From Serilophus lunatus (Eukaryota; Chordata; Aves; Passeriformes; Eurylaimidae), in contig VXBA01006151.1 in the NCBI GenBank assembly GCA_013399895.1, positions 124,001-188,000 of the forward strand: a stretch of 64,000 nucleotides of DNA, given 5' to 3'. Made by a program: the position numbers and the translations under genes. The notes beneath the pieces are model-generated. The model was not told where the DNA came from. It worked only from the letters and a program-made list of their open reading frames with translations, and did no database searches. Each line of letters begins with the position of its first letter. Within the stretch, counting starts at the first letter, position 1. Positions 12,811 to 25,480 of this stretch are shown here, one piece after another.

Positions 12811-13353
12811 TCTCTCCAGAACAGCTTTCATTTCCAACCTCACAGCACATTTGTCTACTCCCTTTTGCTCTGGGGAAAATACACTCAACTTCCCTCCTAT
12901 AGTCTCTAGATGTCTCCTTTGCCAGCCTTTCATTTTACTTGTGAAGAGAACTGCTGCAGTTTATCATTGATATAGGATGCTAAATTTTAAAATCCTGTCT
13001 CATCCAGCTCCAATTCACACTTCATAAACTTATTGACAGATTCCCTTAAGAACAAGATGTGTTCTTTCAGGATAAAACAGGTCTCTAAACCTAATTCAAG
13101 ATCTGGGACCAACAACAAGTAAGTGAGACAGGCCCTGCCTTTATCAGACAGACTTTTCACTAAAACTTAGGCATCTTAGACAAGCATATAATCCAAAATA
13201 CCTTTTCTTTAGATCATTTTTGCCAGCCTCTAATTTCGCTTGCAAAATACAGCTTTCAGATTGAGACATCTACATGCCATGTTCTGTGATCAAATTTGAG
13301 TATTTGCTTTGTCTCTTTATTTACTAATTTTTAGTATTCAGTTTTAGACTTAC

Positions 13354-13449
13354 ACTTTCCTGTACGTTATCCACTGCGTGGCTCCGCTCATCGTTCTTGT
13401 TGTAATTCTGGATTGCTTCAGTGTATGTCCTAAGGAATGTATCCTTGAT
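13354..13449 (-). CDS. TSPAN7: TSPAN7 exon 4 (residues 116-147)
   Basis: This exon is 96 nt (32 codons), starting IKDTFLRTYTEAIQNYN and ending AVDNVQES. The acceptor is CTCATAG after a T/C-rich stretch and the donor is AGT|GTAAGT. It encodes the amphipathic helices A and B of the large extracellular loop, which form the conserved stalk and dimer face in tetraspanins. The charged pattern NKNDERSHAVD precedes the CCG motif of the next exon. It differs from the mammalian protein at several exposed positions (for example EAIQNYNK rather than DAMQTYNG in the human form, from memory), as expected for a bird. There is no cysteine in this exon. Confidence 0.97.
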
Positions 13450-14946
13450 CTATGAGGGCAAAGAAAGAAACAGTCCATATGAGCAACAGAAAGCATAACA
13501 TCTGAAGCCGTTTCCACAGGAAGCAAATGCATTTGCAAACCTAACAAGATACACAAACTAGCCCTTCCCACTTGTTTTTATGTGTGTTTTTAGAGCTGGC
13601 AGAGCTCTCTTTTTAACTAGCAGGAGTTACTCCAGTGGGGTCTAACAGAGACAGAAACAAAAATACCCCACCAAATAGAAATACTCAAGTCTCCCCCGCC
13701 TCTAAAATGACTTAACCTATCAGAAAGATATCTTTTGATGCTTTTTTCCCCAAACACTTTGTTCCAGCACTAAGGAGACTGTGTATTTCCCTCTGCTCAT
13801 GGATGCCTGTTGGGACCCAAAGCTTATGGAAACGTCCTGGAGACAGAAGCCAGTGGCATCAAAGGAAGACATGAATCCCTTGACCAGGTGACAGCCCTCA
13901 TCCACAGCACTAAAAGCATTTGAGTGAGGAGGAACAAGAGGTCCTTCAGCTGGAGAAGGCGAGGCATGTCACTGGGAATGCACTTTTGGCTGGTAAGTAG
14001 ATGATTTAGGCAACCCATATAGCTGTGACCTTCACAAGAGACTGCTTCTCCCAAAAGGGAGACACAGTCTGACATAGTCTGACACAGGCTGCTGCAGGTT
14101 AGGCCAGATGAAATGGCAAACCTCAACAGAGGGACAAGCATTTCAGGATCAAATTAAAAATGATCCACCACTTGCAAGGGTAGACATCAGAAAAGCCTAT
14201 AGCAATGGAAATCTCATGTCAAAACAGGAGGCTAGAAAACCAGTCAATACAAATAGAGGAGACAAGGAGGGTCTCTGGGGTTGTTCTGGTTCAGCACTAG
14301 TGGCATGTAGGTCCATGGGCTTAAAGACAGAGTTAGACCTGATTACAGTGGATAAAGGAGAAGTGCTACTACAAATCTAGACCATCACGCTTTTTTAAAT
14401 CTTCTTCCTGTCCCAGTTTATAACCTCACTCTACTTCTAATCTCTCCTTATTCTCAGGATAGAAACAAAATCCCATCCCACTCCCTCCCTGCCTTCCCAC
14501 CCCCTCTTCCAAAAAAAAAAAAAAGAAAATGAAAGAAAATATTTACAAAAAAAGTCTGGTCTGATGCAGAAATGCTCTCTGCCTTATATAAACCAGCACT
14601 GGCCTTACTGAAGAAGCTGTGTTTCAGAAAAGTATTTAATCTATTTTGCAGCCCTCTGCATATGTAAGAGTAAAGAAGATCTTACATGATGGACACACAA
14701 AACCTGATAGCTCCAGAGTAAATCATGAGGCAGCTGAGGGCAAGAGCTTTGATTAAATCCCTTCATTTGGAATCGCATCAGTTTTTAAGAGCTGTACACG
14801 TTATTGTTGCACATCAGCCACATCCCTGGAGATGTGCATGGAGCTGCCAAGCTCAGCGACCTAAACATTCTCCACGCTCCAGAGGACTCAGCAGCTCCTG
14901 CCCAGGGAGGCACTGCCATATGCAAACTCAGCACATTTCCACTTAC
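13450..14946 (-). other. TSPAN7 intron 3
   Basis: This intron of 1,497 bp has a GTAAGT donor at exon 3 and a CATAG acceptor at exon 4. It contains a C/T-rich stretch running into 14 A (14471-14524). No gene was recognised. Confidence 0.94.
14471..14524. repeat. Pyrimidine-rich stretch followed by 14 A
   Basis: A C/T-dominated segment from 14471 to 14510 leads directly into 14 A at 14511-14524. This is simple sequence inside intron 3; no mobile-element body was recognised. Confidence 0.7.
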
Positions 14947-15021
14947 CTCGTGACGAAACACAAACCCTGAAATGCCAGCCACTAGTTCAGCCAGGAACAC
15001 CAGGGACAAGAACATGGCATA
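14947..15021 (-). CDS. TSPAN7: TSPAN7 exon 3 (residues 91-115)
   Basis: This exon is 75 nt (25 codons), beginning YAMFLSLVFLAELVAG and ending FVFRHE. The acceptor has a pyrimidine tract ending TTTTCAG and the donor is GAG|GTAAGT, a near-ideal splice site. It encodes transmembrane segment 3, about residues 91-110. This segment carries the polar glutamate typical of tetraspanin TM3 (E at position 102), followed by the first residues of the large extracellular loop. Length and phase equal those of the vertebrate TSPAN7 exon as I know it. Confidence 0.97.
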
Positions 15022-17199
15022 CTGAAAAGGCAGGAGGCAAGAGAAGTCAGAGCATGACAGGCTTTTGACTTAAATTTAACTTTCCACTCTAGGCACCCTT
15101 CAAAGATGTTAAGAAACCACAGGTCTTTTGGAGAAAATACATAGATTATTAACTGAATGCCATATATGTGTTTATACAACTCAAAACTGATATATATTGT
15201 CTAATTATAGGCTTTTCTTTCTGCTCCTGCATTTCTTAGCATTCTCATATAAATTAAAACCCACTCACATGCCAGAGATGAATCCAAGTCACACAGGTTT
15301 TGTTCTTGCGATAAGGAATACAAACAGTACCTTCACGATTGCATGGGACTCTGCTAAGGTAAATAAGCTTCCCCAGGTGTTTTGGTTTGTGTTTATCTAT
15401 CTCACTGCTAGACTGTAATTTGCTGCTCAATTCCTGAAGTTTTCCAATGAATGAACCAAAATACTGACTTCACTGGAAATATTCTCACAGTAATACTAGA
15501 CATTTGCTTCAAATGTTTTTCTGAACCAAGGTCGATGTTTGGCTATAGGAGCAGCATTGGGATCAGGAGTTAAATAAACCTTGCAAACAGTGCTTTCAGT
15601 GTAGACACTCACCAACTATTAAAAATGTATTTAAGCAGAAATAAAGAAGGTAAAGAAAACATGCAAATTGTGATGGTAAAATTTGAAGTTGGGATTTAAT
15701 CTTCTGGAGGGAAAACTCCATTTTTGTATTCCACAAGCTAAATAATAGTTAATTACAACAGGAAACATTTTAAATTAAATGTAGTTCTAGCAGGATTTAG
15801 TGGAGAGAGGTAAATTTACTTTTAATGAAAGGTTATTGGGGAAGGGAAGGCAGCAGTGAAGGCAGAACTAGAAGAAAAAATTGTCTCCAATTAATGCAGC
15901 TGTCAAATCAAAGCTGTCTGTTTGGGACAGAAAAAAAGTTTAGAAATATTTCTTATGTGTACAATGAAAATAAACCCACGTACTTGGAACAGCACATAAC
16001 ACTGTTAGTGCCATACCCTTAAGTTATATGACTTACAGAGTAACTAGCGGAGCCTGATTTCCTACAGATTTATATCATCATTCTCTATCCCTATCCCATC
16101 TGAGCTGCAGTAACTCTGACAAGACTCTAAACATGCCCTGACAGCACATCACCAGCAAGAGTCAGCAGCAGTGCACCTACGGCAGCATTAGGTACTTGCC
16201 AACTGGCCATCAGCGTATCCCTGCTGATGGATCTGCAACTGCTACCTCTCCTCTCCTCCTCCCCTGCCATCTCCCCAGGAAATGAACTGTCTTTATGCTG
16301 TCCTTTTTTTTTAATACAGTTTAAACTGGAGAAGAATCATGCCATCTCCTGGGAAAATCAGCCCCAAAACACTGTAGCAAGAGGGGCATTGTCAAGGCCT
16401 TTTTCTCTAATTCAGTACTTCACAAATGCTCATTACAGTCTTCCAAGCCATTACACATGTAGGACTTTTCTCCTGAATATTCACAGCAACACGGTTTATC
16501 ATATAGGTTTGTTTAACTTGTAGTTATTTTGAGTGGTAAGATAGGCTGGAAAACAACAGAGAAACACGGGGAGAGAGAGAGGTTAAAGTGGACTGGGGGA
16601 TAACTGCTGTAGCTTTGCTCTGTGTACCTCGAGGCTCTGCTGCTTTTGACATGAGGCCAAACATACTATACAGTGCTTTGTTTTCTGGGGTTGACTTGTT
16701 CTATCCTAGGTAAGGGTAGGAGGAAAAGAAAGGCTGGTGTTCCTTTATGAGATACAAACTATTTTTTCCATTATTTCACACCAGGGTATTAAACTGACTC
16801 TTTAAAATACAGGTCAAAAGAATGTCACATTTATGATGCTTTGGACATTTTTAAGATTGTGAATATACTTATCTATCTGGCTCATAGAAAAACAGAATGA
16901 TTGTAGGACAACACACAGAGCAACTCAACAGGAGCAGTCCACCCTGCTCCAAATAACACTTAGGCCTATACACCATATAGTAGAGAATTTCAGTAACACT
17001 TAATCAGCAACTGGTTTTGGCAAAGATTTTTTCCCCCCTTTGTCCAAAAGGCACGCATATTGAACATTAAGATCAACAAAAAGTAATTTGTGTGCCTAAA
17101 AAACTGCATCAACATCTGGAGAAGCTTGGCAAAGGGTGGGGGGAAACCCAATTCACCAACAAAACCTCTTCCCTTCTTAAGGCACTTTGGCATGCTCAC
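15022..17199 (-). other. TSPAN7 intron 2
   Basis: This intron of 2,178 bp has a GTGAGC donor at exon 2 and a TTTTCAG acceptor at exon 3. Mostly AT-rich sequence; I see no repeat family or gene in it. Confidence 0.94.
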
Positions 17200-17388
17200 C
17201 AGTTTCAGCATCCATGGGCTGCCACGACAAGTGGCAAAGCAGCCAAAAAGCCCGAAGACAATGATTGTGGTACCCGTTCCGATGAGCACGTAGGGGGCAT
17301 TGGTGGAGTTCTCAGCAATGAGAGAGATGTATGTGCCAAGGGTGAGCTTGCCCCAGACGCCGACTGCGAGAAGGATAACACCTGTGAT
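17200..17388 (-). CDS. TSPAN7: TSPAN7 exon 2 (residues 28-90)
   Basis: This exon is 189 nt (63 codons) and open throughout. It starts ITGVILLAVGVWGKL and ends RGSPWMLKL. The acceptor follows a pyrimidine-rich tract ending TTTGCAG, and the donor reads CTG|GTGAGC. It encodes the end of transmembrane segment 1 (about 28-40), the small extracellular loop (about 41-60) and transmembrane segment 2 with its cytosolic end (about 61-84). A potential N-glycosylation site, N54-S-T, lies in the small loop. C77 and C81 near the inner membrane face are plausible palmitoylation sites, as is typical of tetraspanins. The assignment rests on near identity to TSPAN7; the closest paralogue, TSPAN6, differs in this loop. 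The reading frame continues past the donor into intron 2, but that extension is not conserved-looking and the donor is standard. Confidence 0.97.
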
Positions 17389-20300
17389 CTGCAAAGCAAG
17401 AGAAGAGAGATGTCAGGAGCTACCACAGAAGGTGTCCAAATTCACAGTGATCCTGAAGAGATTAGTTGGTGCAGTTCTGTTGGCAGAAGGAAGCCTTAGG
17501 ATTTTTACTAATTCTAGTGGAATGGACTGTCAAAATTTAATTCCAGCATCTGGAGATGTTAAGACTGATACCAAGGACAAACATCTATGACTAATCTCTG
17601 CAAAGCTGACAATTGCCAAGGGAGAATGCAGTGAACCACCTGCAGGAACAGCCTTTCTGCTCCTCCAGCGCATGGAGAGGTGGCCAACCCCATCATTCTT
17701 TCCAAAAGGCAACAATAACTGCTGCCACCTCACACCTCCTGAGTTTTGCCATAAAAACTGCCTGAACCACAAAAACCTGCTGCCTGACATTCTGTCCTTC
17801 TTAACACTGAAGCTTCAGGAACATGAGCATCCCTTGCAAGGCATTTTTCTTGCAAGTGAGCCTTCCTCAGGCTGCACAGCAAGTGACTCCTACCAGCTGT
17901 GCAGAATCTGGAAAAACACCAGTGGGTCCTGGGAACACCCCAACTCTTGCTCAAAACATGCCAGCAGTGCCACAGGGCAGCTGGGGGGCACACAAGTCCC
18001 CTTCGCCAGCAGGGCCATAGGGGAAGCCCATGGTGTGCCCTACCCTGACATTGAGCAGTGGCCACAACAGGGATGATGCTGCACCATCTGCTCATCACCA
18101 CCTGATGCTCACACACCTGCTCTGAGATTGTATACACATAACTCATTCCCACAGCACGACCAAAGGTGGGACACAAAGGGCCAGTTCTGAGTGCCAGCTC
18201 TGCAACGGCTTCCTGAATTTTCCTTACAGGCTCGTCCAGGCCACTATTGAGGGTCAGGGGTAGAAGAAACATCCTGACAAGATTCCTTTGCTCACTTTCC
18301 AAGTTTTCTCTTGTGAACATCTTTATACTGTTGTGAAATCCTGACATTCAACACTATTACACCAGGGTTGCCCTGCAGTTTTCTGTGCAGGAGATTCTTG
18401 TTCACAGTTATATTGCACCTAAAAACTCCCAGCTGAGCTACATTGTAAGATCTTTCAGCTACATTTCATATAGGTTGATGAGAACTAATTCAGGGAAAAA
18501 CTACTTGAAGGAAAAAAGGAAATCAGCTTTTTGGCTTTTTTACTTAAGCCAGCTCAAAAAGGACTATGCAGGGTGCACCTCTGACTTGCCTTTCCTGCTT
18601 TTTGGCACTAGCAGGCAGAGGAGCCTGTCCTCTGCTCGACCCGTGTCTGCGGCAGTGGCAGTAGGTGCTGCTCTGATACAGCACTTGTACCTCTCTGGAG
18701 AGGGAGCTGCCTTCGGCAAAGATGCTGAGTAATCGGAGCCACCTATGGAAAACACCAGGAGGAGGGATGACACAAAATAGATGTTCTGAAGAAAGACACT
18801 GTGGGAGGGATGCAGGGAAAAGATGCGATCCAAAAAAGAGGGAATAAAGAAAGAATAAACAGGAGGAGAGAAGACAAGGAAGACAAAAGTGATATTTCTG
18901 TTGCACCTTTGTGACAGGACTAGCAGAGATCTCTGCTCTCCTACCCATGGTGGTCACAGGAATAAATCCAATGTTTGCCCATCTTTCAGTGCAACTGTGT
19001 GAAAAGCGCTGATTCTTTGCTCTTGCACCCCACCAATGAATAAAAAAGAAATCACTAAGTATAAAAAAAAATAAATCAATATATATAAAAAAATCACTGA
19101 GTAGCCTACCTATCCATAGACATCAAATGCCCTTGTCTGGTCTCATCCATACACGACACTGTTGTCACCTCTCTCCTTCTTCTCTCTAACAAAAGCTTTT
19201 TCACATGGTGCAGATTAATCAGCAAAATCTGAAAGCAAGCTGTGGGGGACTGGGAAATCTACTGAACAACTTTTGGTTTCTCGCCTTCAGTTCCACAAAG
19301 GGCTGGTTTCTGTGCTTGAGCTGCTGAAAGTTTTACCACTGTCCCCAGGGAGGCATAAAAGCAGCCTTCACTGCCAAAATGAACAAGCAGCTTCACATAT
19401 GAAAGAGACCTCAAGCCTTGTAATAAAAAGCTTTTTTAGTTGGCTGTTTGAAACAATTACTAACCCTTTACTATGTGCTTTAAGAGTTTGGTTTCCCCCT
19501 GTCTCAGGGGGAGCCTATTCAATTTATGGCGCACACACAGACTTTGGAAAAAAGGAGGAAAGCCTCTCAGTGGTTTATTCCCCTTCTGGTTCTTAATAGA
19601 GCTCTGATTTACAGGTCTTTAAGGAAATCCCTCATTTTGCTGGGAGGTCTAAACCCCCAAGTGCAAACTTGGCACTGTGCAGAGGGGATGAGATGTTTCC
19701 ACAAAGACACTCTGCAGATGCACCTCAGGTTTCAGCAGCACCAGCTGAAATCTTGCTCATGAAGACAAAAACCCAGAAGACTTCCCTACAAACTTTTTCA
19801 TGACCTTTTTTTAGCAGACACAAGCAGTGATATGACCACTGCAGACCTTTTTTCCTTATTTTTAAGACACAGTTATTATTCCTGTCTCTCCCTTCCATCA
19901 CATAGTGAAGAGAAAAAATAATGTACTGGTTTCTGGTTTGGTTTTTAGATTTTTCTTTAAAAGTAGGAGGAACATAGACAGACAGAAGACCACGATAATG
20001 CTGGCCTGAGAACAAAGCAGCAGGAATAGATCCTGCTCCTGACATTCATCATCAGTACATTTATCTTCCCCTTACTCTACCTCTGTCTCCTTCATTTGAC
20101 CCAAAATCACCAGACCAGCCTAATTCTGTGACCTGTGGGTCAGGTCCAATACGTGCAAAAGCAGGGTGATGTGGGTCCGTTTGCATCTGAAAGGTCTAAA
20201 AGGAAACTCAGAGCATCTCCTTCACTGCACAGTCCCTCCCCAGTCTTCTCTACTCCCTTCCTACTCTAAACTTTCCATTGAGAAATGGAATAATTCAGCA

Positions 20301-22256
20301 GAAACAGAAAATGATTAGGAAATCACTAAGAGAAACAGTGGCAGATGGACAGATAGATTTAATCAATATATCTTCTCCTGGAGACATACAAAGTATTTCA
20401 GATATCCTGGCAGTCAGAGGAGGGTGACTACCAACCTTTCAAGTTCTAGAGCCTCCCTGAGCCAGGATTCACCATCCAGAGCAACTTTATTTCTAAATAC
20501 CTGCAATAGCCAGCACACACAGAGCAAGAGAACAGCAGTTCTCCTCCACCAGTGAAACCTGGTCTTCATATGGCCCCTGCAAGAATTAAGATTCTTCCTG
20601 GAAATGGTATGACAGCTACAGCTTGTGAGGACAGGGTGTCACTACCCACTCCAGATCCTTAGCAGACACAGAAGAAACAACTTGGCAGCTGCAGAGCCCA
20701 TGATGCCCCAAAGTAAACATATGGAGTAGTACAGAAAAACAAGCATTACCCAAATTAAAAAAAAGAAAAAGGTTTGCTTCTAGAAAGTAACTGAATTGTC
20801 AGAGCATCCCCTCTGAGCCTCAGCCCCATTTCATGCACCACCTGCTGTGACAAGCAGGATGGGATGAAGGCAGCCTCGGCTTTTACCACCTCCCTCAAGC
20901 ACCTCTGACTTCGTAGTGGCAGGATTAATGAAGCCCATGGAACAACTTCCAGGGGCTTTCGGCTGCACAGAGGAGCTTTGCTCACTCACTGCTTCTTGCT
21001 GGGACCTCAAAGTTGAGCCCTTGCCCTCCTACAGTAGATCTCTGAGCATCCCCTTCATCATGGGTCCCACAAGTGATACAGACCCTGAGGTAGAGCCACA
21101 CACACTGAACAAAACCACAGCCAGGCAGGTGAAACGCACCCTCAATGCTTATGGATGTAAAACTCACAGTGCAGATGGGAGAAGTGCTGATTATTATATG
21201 ATGAGCTTATTCAGTTTTTTGTGCCATACTATCTTCTAGTGTGTTTAAGGGAAAGCAAAAGAGGAAAAAACTCCCCCCCTAAAGTACTGGGTTTCAAATC
21301 TTGTCACAAACTTACCCAATGCTTTGATTCAGAAAAAAACTCTGAAGTTTTTCTTGGGCTTTATACAAACCTTACTTTAAGCAGTAACAGCTCACACCTG
21401 GATAAAACAGCTAAATCACAGATCCACCCCCAAAACAGACAACATCGCTAGGAAGTTTCCTGGCAGCAGCCAGGGTAGGCCTGGTTTATTCATGGTTAGG
21501 GCCAGTTCCTATGATTGTAACAAGCCCCAGAAACTCAGACAGGTTTTATGTTCACAAATGAGTTTGCAAGTTTGTGCTGGTTTCGATCGACTGTCCCACC
21601 CCTCACACTACTTTGATGGATTTTCCCTGCAACTTCTGCTTCTTTTCTGTGCTCTTTCTCCAGTCTTCAGCATTATTAGAAAACTATTCCATTCTGGATT
21701 TCATCAAAAAGCTGGATCATATCTTCCATACAAAAGTTCATTGGGGGCATGTTTCCTCAGCCAAGAAACCTGAGATGTAGTATTCTGTAAAACATTATTA
21801 GGCCTGCCCTTCATTTAGGTCAAAATTTTAAAGGTTAAAAGAAAAACCCAACAATACAGGAGATATCCAAGTAGGGCAAGGATTATAAAGACTACACACA
21901 ACTAGAAATTGCATTGTTTAGCACCAGTGGGTCTCACATTTCATTGCACCTGAGCTCAGGCTCGGCAAACAGACCCCAGAAGCCCTTGACTGACGAGATG
22001 GCAGGAAATGAAGCAGGTGGGCCACCTGGACATTTTCTAAGAAAAAATTCACTGAAATCATGATGTTCCCACAGCGTTTTTTAATCTAGATGAATTGGAT
22101 TGTTCTGTTTGGTGAAAAAAAAAAAGTCTGGAGAAAAAAACTCCACAACCAGCTTGGTCTGGCCACTTGCATCAGGCCCAAACCTCACTGACCACCCAAA
22201 CACGTTGTGCTCCCCTGCTCTTTCCCATCTAACAAATCTGTTATTAACATGTATTC

Positions 22257-23283
22257 TGTATTTGGTACACTATACTGGCTTTGAGTGGCTTCTGTGAGAA
22301 GCCTCCCCCAAGTCTGAGAGAGCCAATGCCAGTCAGCTCCAGGATGTACCAACAGCTGGCCAAGGGCAAACCCAACAGGGAGGGTGGTGGCACCTCTGTG
22401 ATAACATATTTAAGAAAGGGGGAAAAAGATGCTGCACAAGAGCAAAGACAGGAGTGAGAACATGTGAGAGCAACATCCCTCCAGGGTCAGGGAGGCAGGA
22501 GAAGCAAGCAGAAGATGCTCCAGTCCCCAAAGCAGATATTCCCTTGCAGCCCATGACGAAGACCATGGTGAGGCAGCTGTGCCCCTGCAGCCCACGGAAG
22601 TCCATGGGGGAGCAGAGATCTACCTTCAGCCCATGGAGGACTCCACACTGGAGCAGGTGGATGCCAAAAGAAGGCTGTGACCCTGTGGGAAGCCCATGCT
22701 GGAGCTTCTGGCAAGATCTGTGCCCCTATGGAGAGAGGAGCCCAGGCTGGAGCAGGTTTGCTGGTAGCACCTGTGACCCTGTGAGGGACCCACACTGAAG
22801 CAGCTTGTGAAGAACTGCAGGACTCACATTGGAGAGGTCCATGGAGAACTGTCTTCCCTGAAAAGGATCCCATGCTGGAGCAAGGAAGGAGTGTGAGGAG
22901 TCCTCCTCCTGGAAGCAAAGAAGTGGCAGAGAAAATGTGCAATGAACTGACCACAGTCCCCATTGCATGTCCCTCTGTGCCACTGGAGGCAGGAGGTAGA
23001 TAAATCAAGAGTAAAATTGAGCCCAAGCAGAAGGGAGGGGTGGGGGAAAAATTCTTTTACGACTTAGTTTTATTTTCTCATTACCCTACTCTGATTTGAT
23101 TGGTAATAAATGAAACTAATTTCCCTATGACAAGTCTGCTTTGCCTGTGATATTAACTGATGAGTGATCTCTCCCTGTCCTTATCTCAACTCACGAGCCT
23201 TTTGTTGTATGTTCTCTCCCTGTCCAGTTGAGGAGGGGAGTGGGCATCTGGCATCTAGACAGGGTCATCTCACCACAACCACA
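22257..23283 (+). mobile_element. Solo-type avian ERVL-like long terminal repeat
   Basis: About 1 kb matches, from memory, a common bird endogenous-retrovirus LTR. Landmarks in order are a TGTATTTGG start, a TGTGATAACATATTTAAG segment holding a TATA-like box (22405-22414), a region of degenerate 40-55 bp internal repeats each carrying CCCATG and CTGGAGCA motifs (about 22490-22890), a GGGAGGGGTGGGGG tract (near 23034), a TGATTTGATTGGTAATAAA segment with a polyadenylation signal (AATAAA, 23105-23110), and a CACCACAACCACA end. No gag, pol or env sequence follows on either side, so it is most likely a solo LTR left by recombination. It lies antisense to TSPAN7, the orientation usually tolerated in introns. 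Edges are approximate and no clear target-site duplication was seen. Confidence 0.8.
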
Positions 23284-25394
23284 CATTTATCATATTCTCA
23301 CGTTTATCACGTTCTCATATCTGAATGAATTGGGGCATCTCTTCTTGCCTTGACCTGCCTCCCTCCCCTCAAGCATCCCCATCAGTCACTGATTTCAGTC
23401 AAAGGCAGGCTCTCTAGCTCTTTTGCTTTCCTTCAGTGTCAGTACAGAGGTTTACAGTGTTATCTACAGTATTGCCCCCAGTTGTGGAGCTGATTTGACG
23501 TGGTGAAAAAATTAAAATGCTATAGGCAGGCAGAAATACAACTGAACTAAATGTTAACTCTCGCTTCACTTGTCCAACAAACCATCTGCTTTTAAGAGAT
23601 ATACAGAGAGAGATATGGCCAACAGCATTAACACAAGGGTATGTGCCAGCGTTTTATAGAAGATAGGGATAGTGATACCCTGATAATGCTGGGCATTGCT
23701 GAAATCAGAACAAATGCTGAATACACACAGTTTCTCAATAAAAGGCAACAGAAAAATGCATCAGAATTACTTCTTTTAATAGTGTCATGACAAAGATTAA
23801 ACTATTAACACCCTTCTTCTAGGCAACAGCAATGAAATATGTAGAGAAGAGTACTCGGAGAACAACTTATGAAAGCGCACTATCTTTAATTCTGTCAGAA
23901 TTAGACAGAAAAACATTATGTACTCCTTTAAACTGAATGCATGTCACATCCTAATAGTGTCTGCTCTCTTCATACCCCAAGATTCACAAAGCATTGGTAG
24001 CATGATATAAAGGGAGCTGCTGCTGTAATGCACAATAGGAGATATGAAAACTACTACATGTCACATCCGCAGAGACTCAAGACCCTAATTCAAACCCTAA
24101 CTTATACATGGGACTTCCATACAGAACATTTAAGGTTTATCAGTTACAGAGGTGAAGACAAATGTGCACCAGTAATTGCTAGTTTATTTGTCTACATAAT
24201 TCATGTCCTCCTGTTCATTACTGATGCCAGCTATTTTCATTCCTAAGCTTTGGCAAAATAAAACCTGGAACCCAATCCCGATTGATACAGAGCACACAGC
24301 AATCCCTACTGCTTCCAAAAGCAGCAGGAAGAGCTCAGCATTTCCCTGGCCTGGTTCTTTATCAGCAGAACTGAGATGCAGAAGGGCAGACTCATTAATC
24401 AGGATCCCACTGTAGGTAGCATTTTTCTGTTTTATTTCATATTTGCAACCTTGCTAAATGAAAGTAAAATATCTGCAACTTGAAATTCAAAGCAGCAGCA
24501 GAGTCAGACACAAGAAAAATAACCATGTTGTCAATATTTTCAGCTTCTCAATCTCAATAATTCCTTTTCTGAACACTAGACTCCTTGCATTTTTGTAAGG
24601 TACAGCTCTACTGCAAAATCTTCTCCTCAAACAGTCTAGAGAAACTCCGTACATAAAATGGATGAAGCCAAGGGAAGACAGACAAGAACTAATGCAATTC
24701 ATCTTGAAGCTGAAAGGTCTAGTGATAGGTTTAGCAGGCTGTGAGGAAATGAAAGAGGACCAAGGCACACAGCTAATTAGATCTTCCAGACATTTCCCCA
24801 AAGGAGGAAAACTTCTTCATGAAGAAAATGTCCGACCTTGACAGCATCCAGAACAAATCCTGCGTTACAAGTGTGTCCAGAGAGACTTAAAAATAACTGG
24901 CCTACCTCTGAAAATTTTATAACTTTCCCAAAATAGGCAATGGATCACATTCAAAATGTTCTTGCTTTACAGCTTGTCAAGCACTGGGAGTGGCTGGCTT
25001 TGAATCTTCTCCTGCTTCAGCCCCTGGGCTCTCATCAGGCAGGCGACTAAAACAAATGTAAATCTTTCGTGCTTCAGTGTCAGCTCTTCACAGTCAGGGG
25101 CAAAGCAATAAGAAAAGGTGCAGTGGAACATGTAAGCCTGCAACACACCTGGATTCTCTGTTCTCATATCTGGTGAGCTTGACTACACCAGCAAACCCAC
25201 ATCGGGTCACCTTTGGATTGACCTCTGCTAGAGTAAAAACACAATGAAGATGCCATGAACTGTATCTTTGGAAGATGACAACACTTTCACGTCCTTACCT
25301 CTCCTCTGGAGAAAACAGAAAATTATGCCCATTGACAGAAAAAGTCAAACACAAAACCAGCATTAAAGAAAATGCTTTTGGTAAAACTTCCTTC

Positions 25395-25397
<3 letters not shown>

Positions 25398-25439
<42 letters not shown>

Positions 25440-25480
25440 CTCCATAAGGTTTTTCTTCCCCTTTTTTTTTTTTTTTTTTT
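25398..25480. repeat. Two poly-T runs (42 and 19 T)
   Basis: 42 consecutive T (25398-25439) are followed by a short spacer and 19 T (25462-25480). Both runs are preceded by CTTCCCC, so the pair may come from a local duplication. On the transcribed strand they are poly-A. Run length may be unreliable in the assembly. Confidence 0.9.

Larger units (their letters stand above)
11555..13353 (-). other. TSPAN7 intron 4
   Basis: This intron of 1,799 bp has a GTAAGT donor at exon 4 and a CCTCCTAG acceptor at exon 5. It holds a T/G-rich low-complexity block (11851-11938) and a two-copy 23-bp tandem repeat (12765-12810). No gene was recognised. Confidence 0.94.

Noticed and set aside
17092..17499. 135-codon plus-strand frame across TSPAN7 exon 2
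   Set aside because: It is the antisense shadow of a conserved exon and of flanking intron. The exon's minus-strand frame fully explains the conservation, and the product resembles nothing.
22487..23026. 179-codon minus-strand frame
   Set aside because: It runs antisense through the GC-richer internal repeats of the LTR. The frame stays open because the repeats lack stops, not because it codes for a protein.
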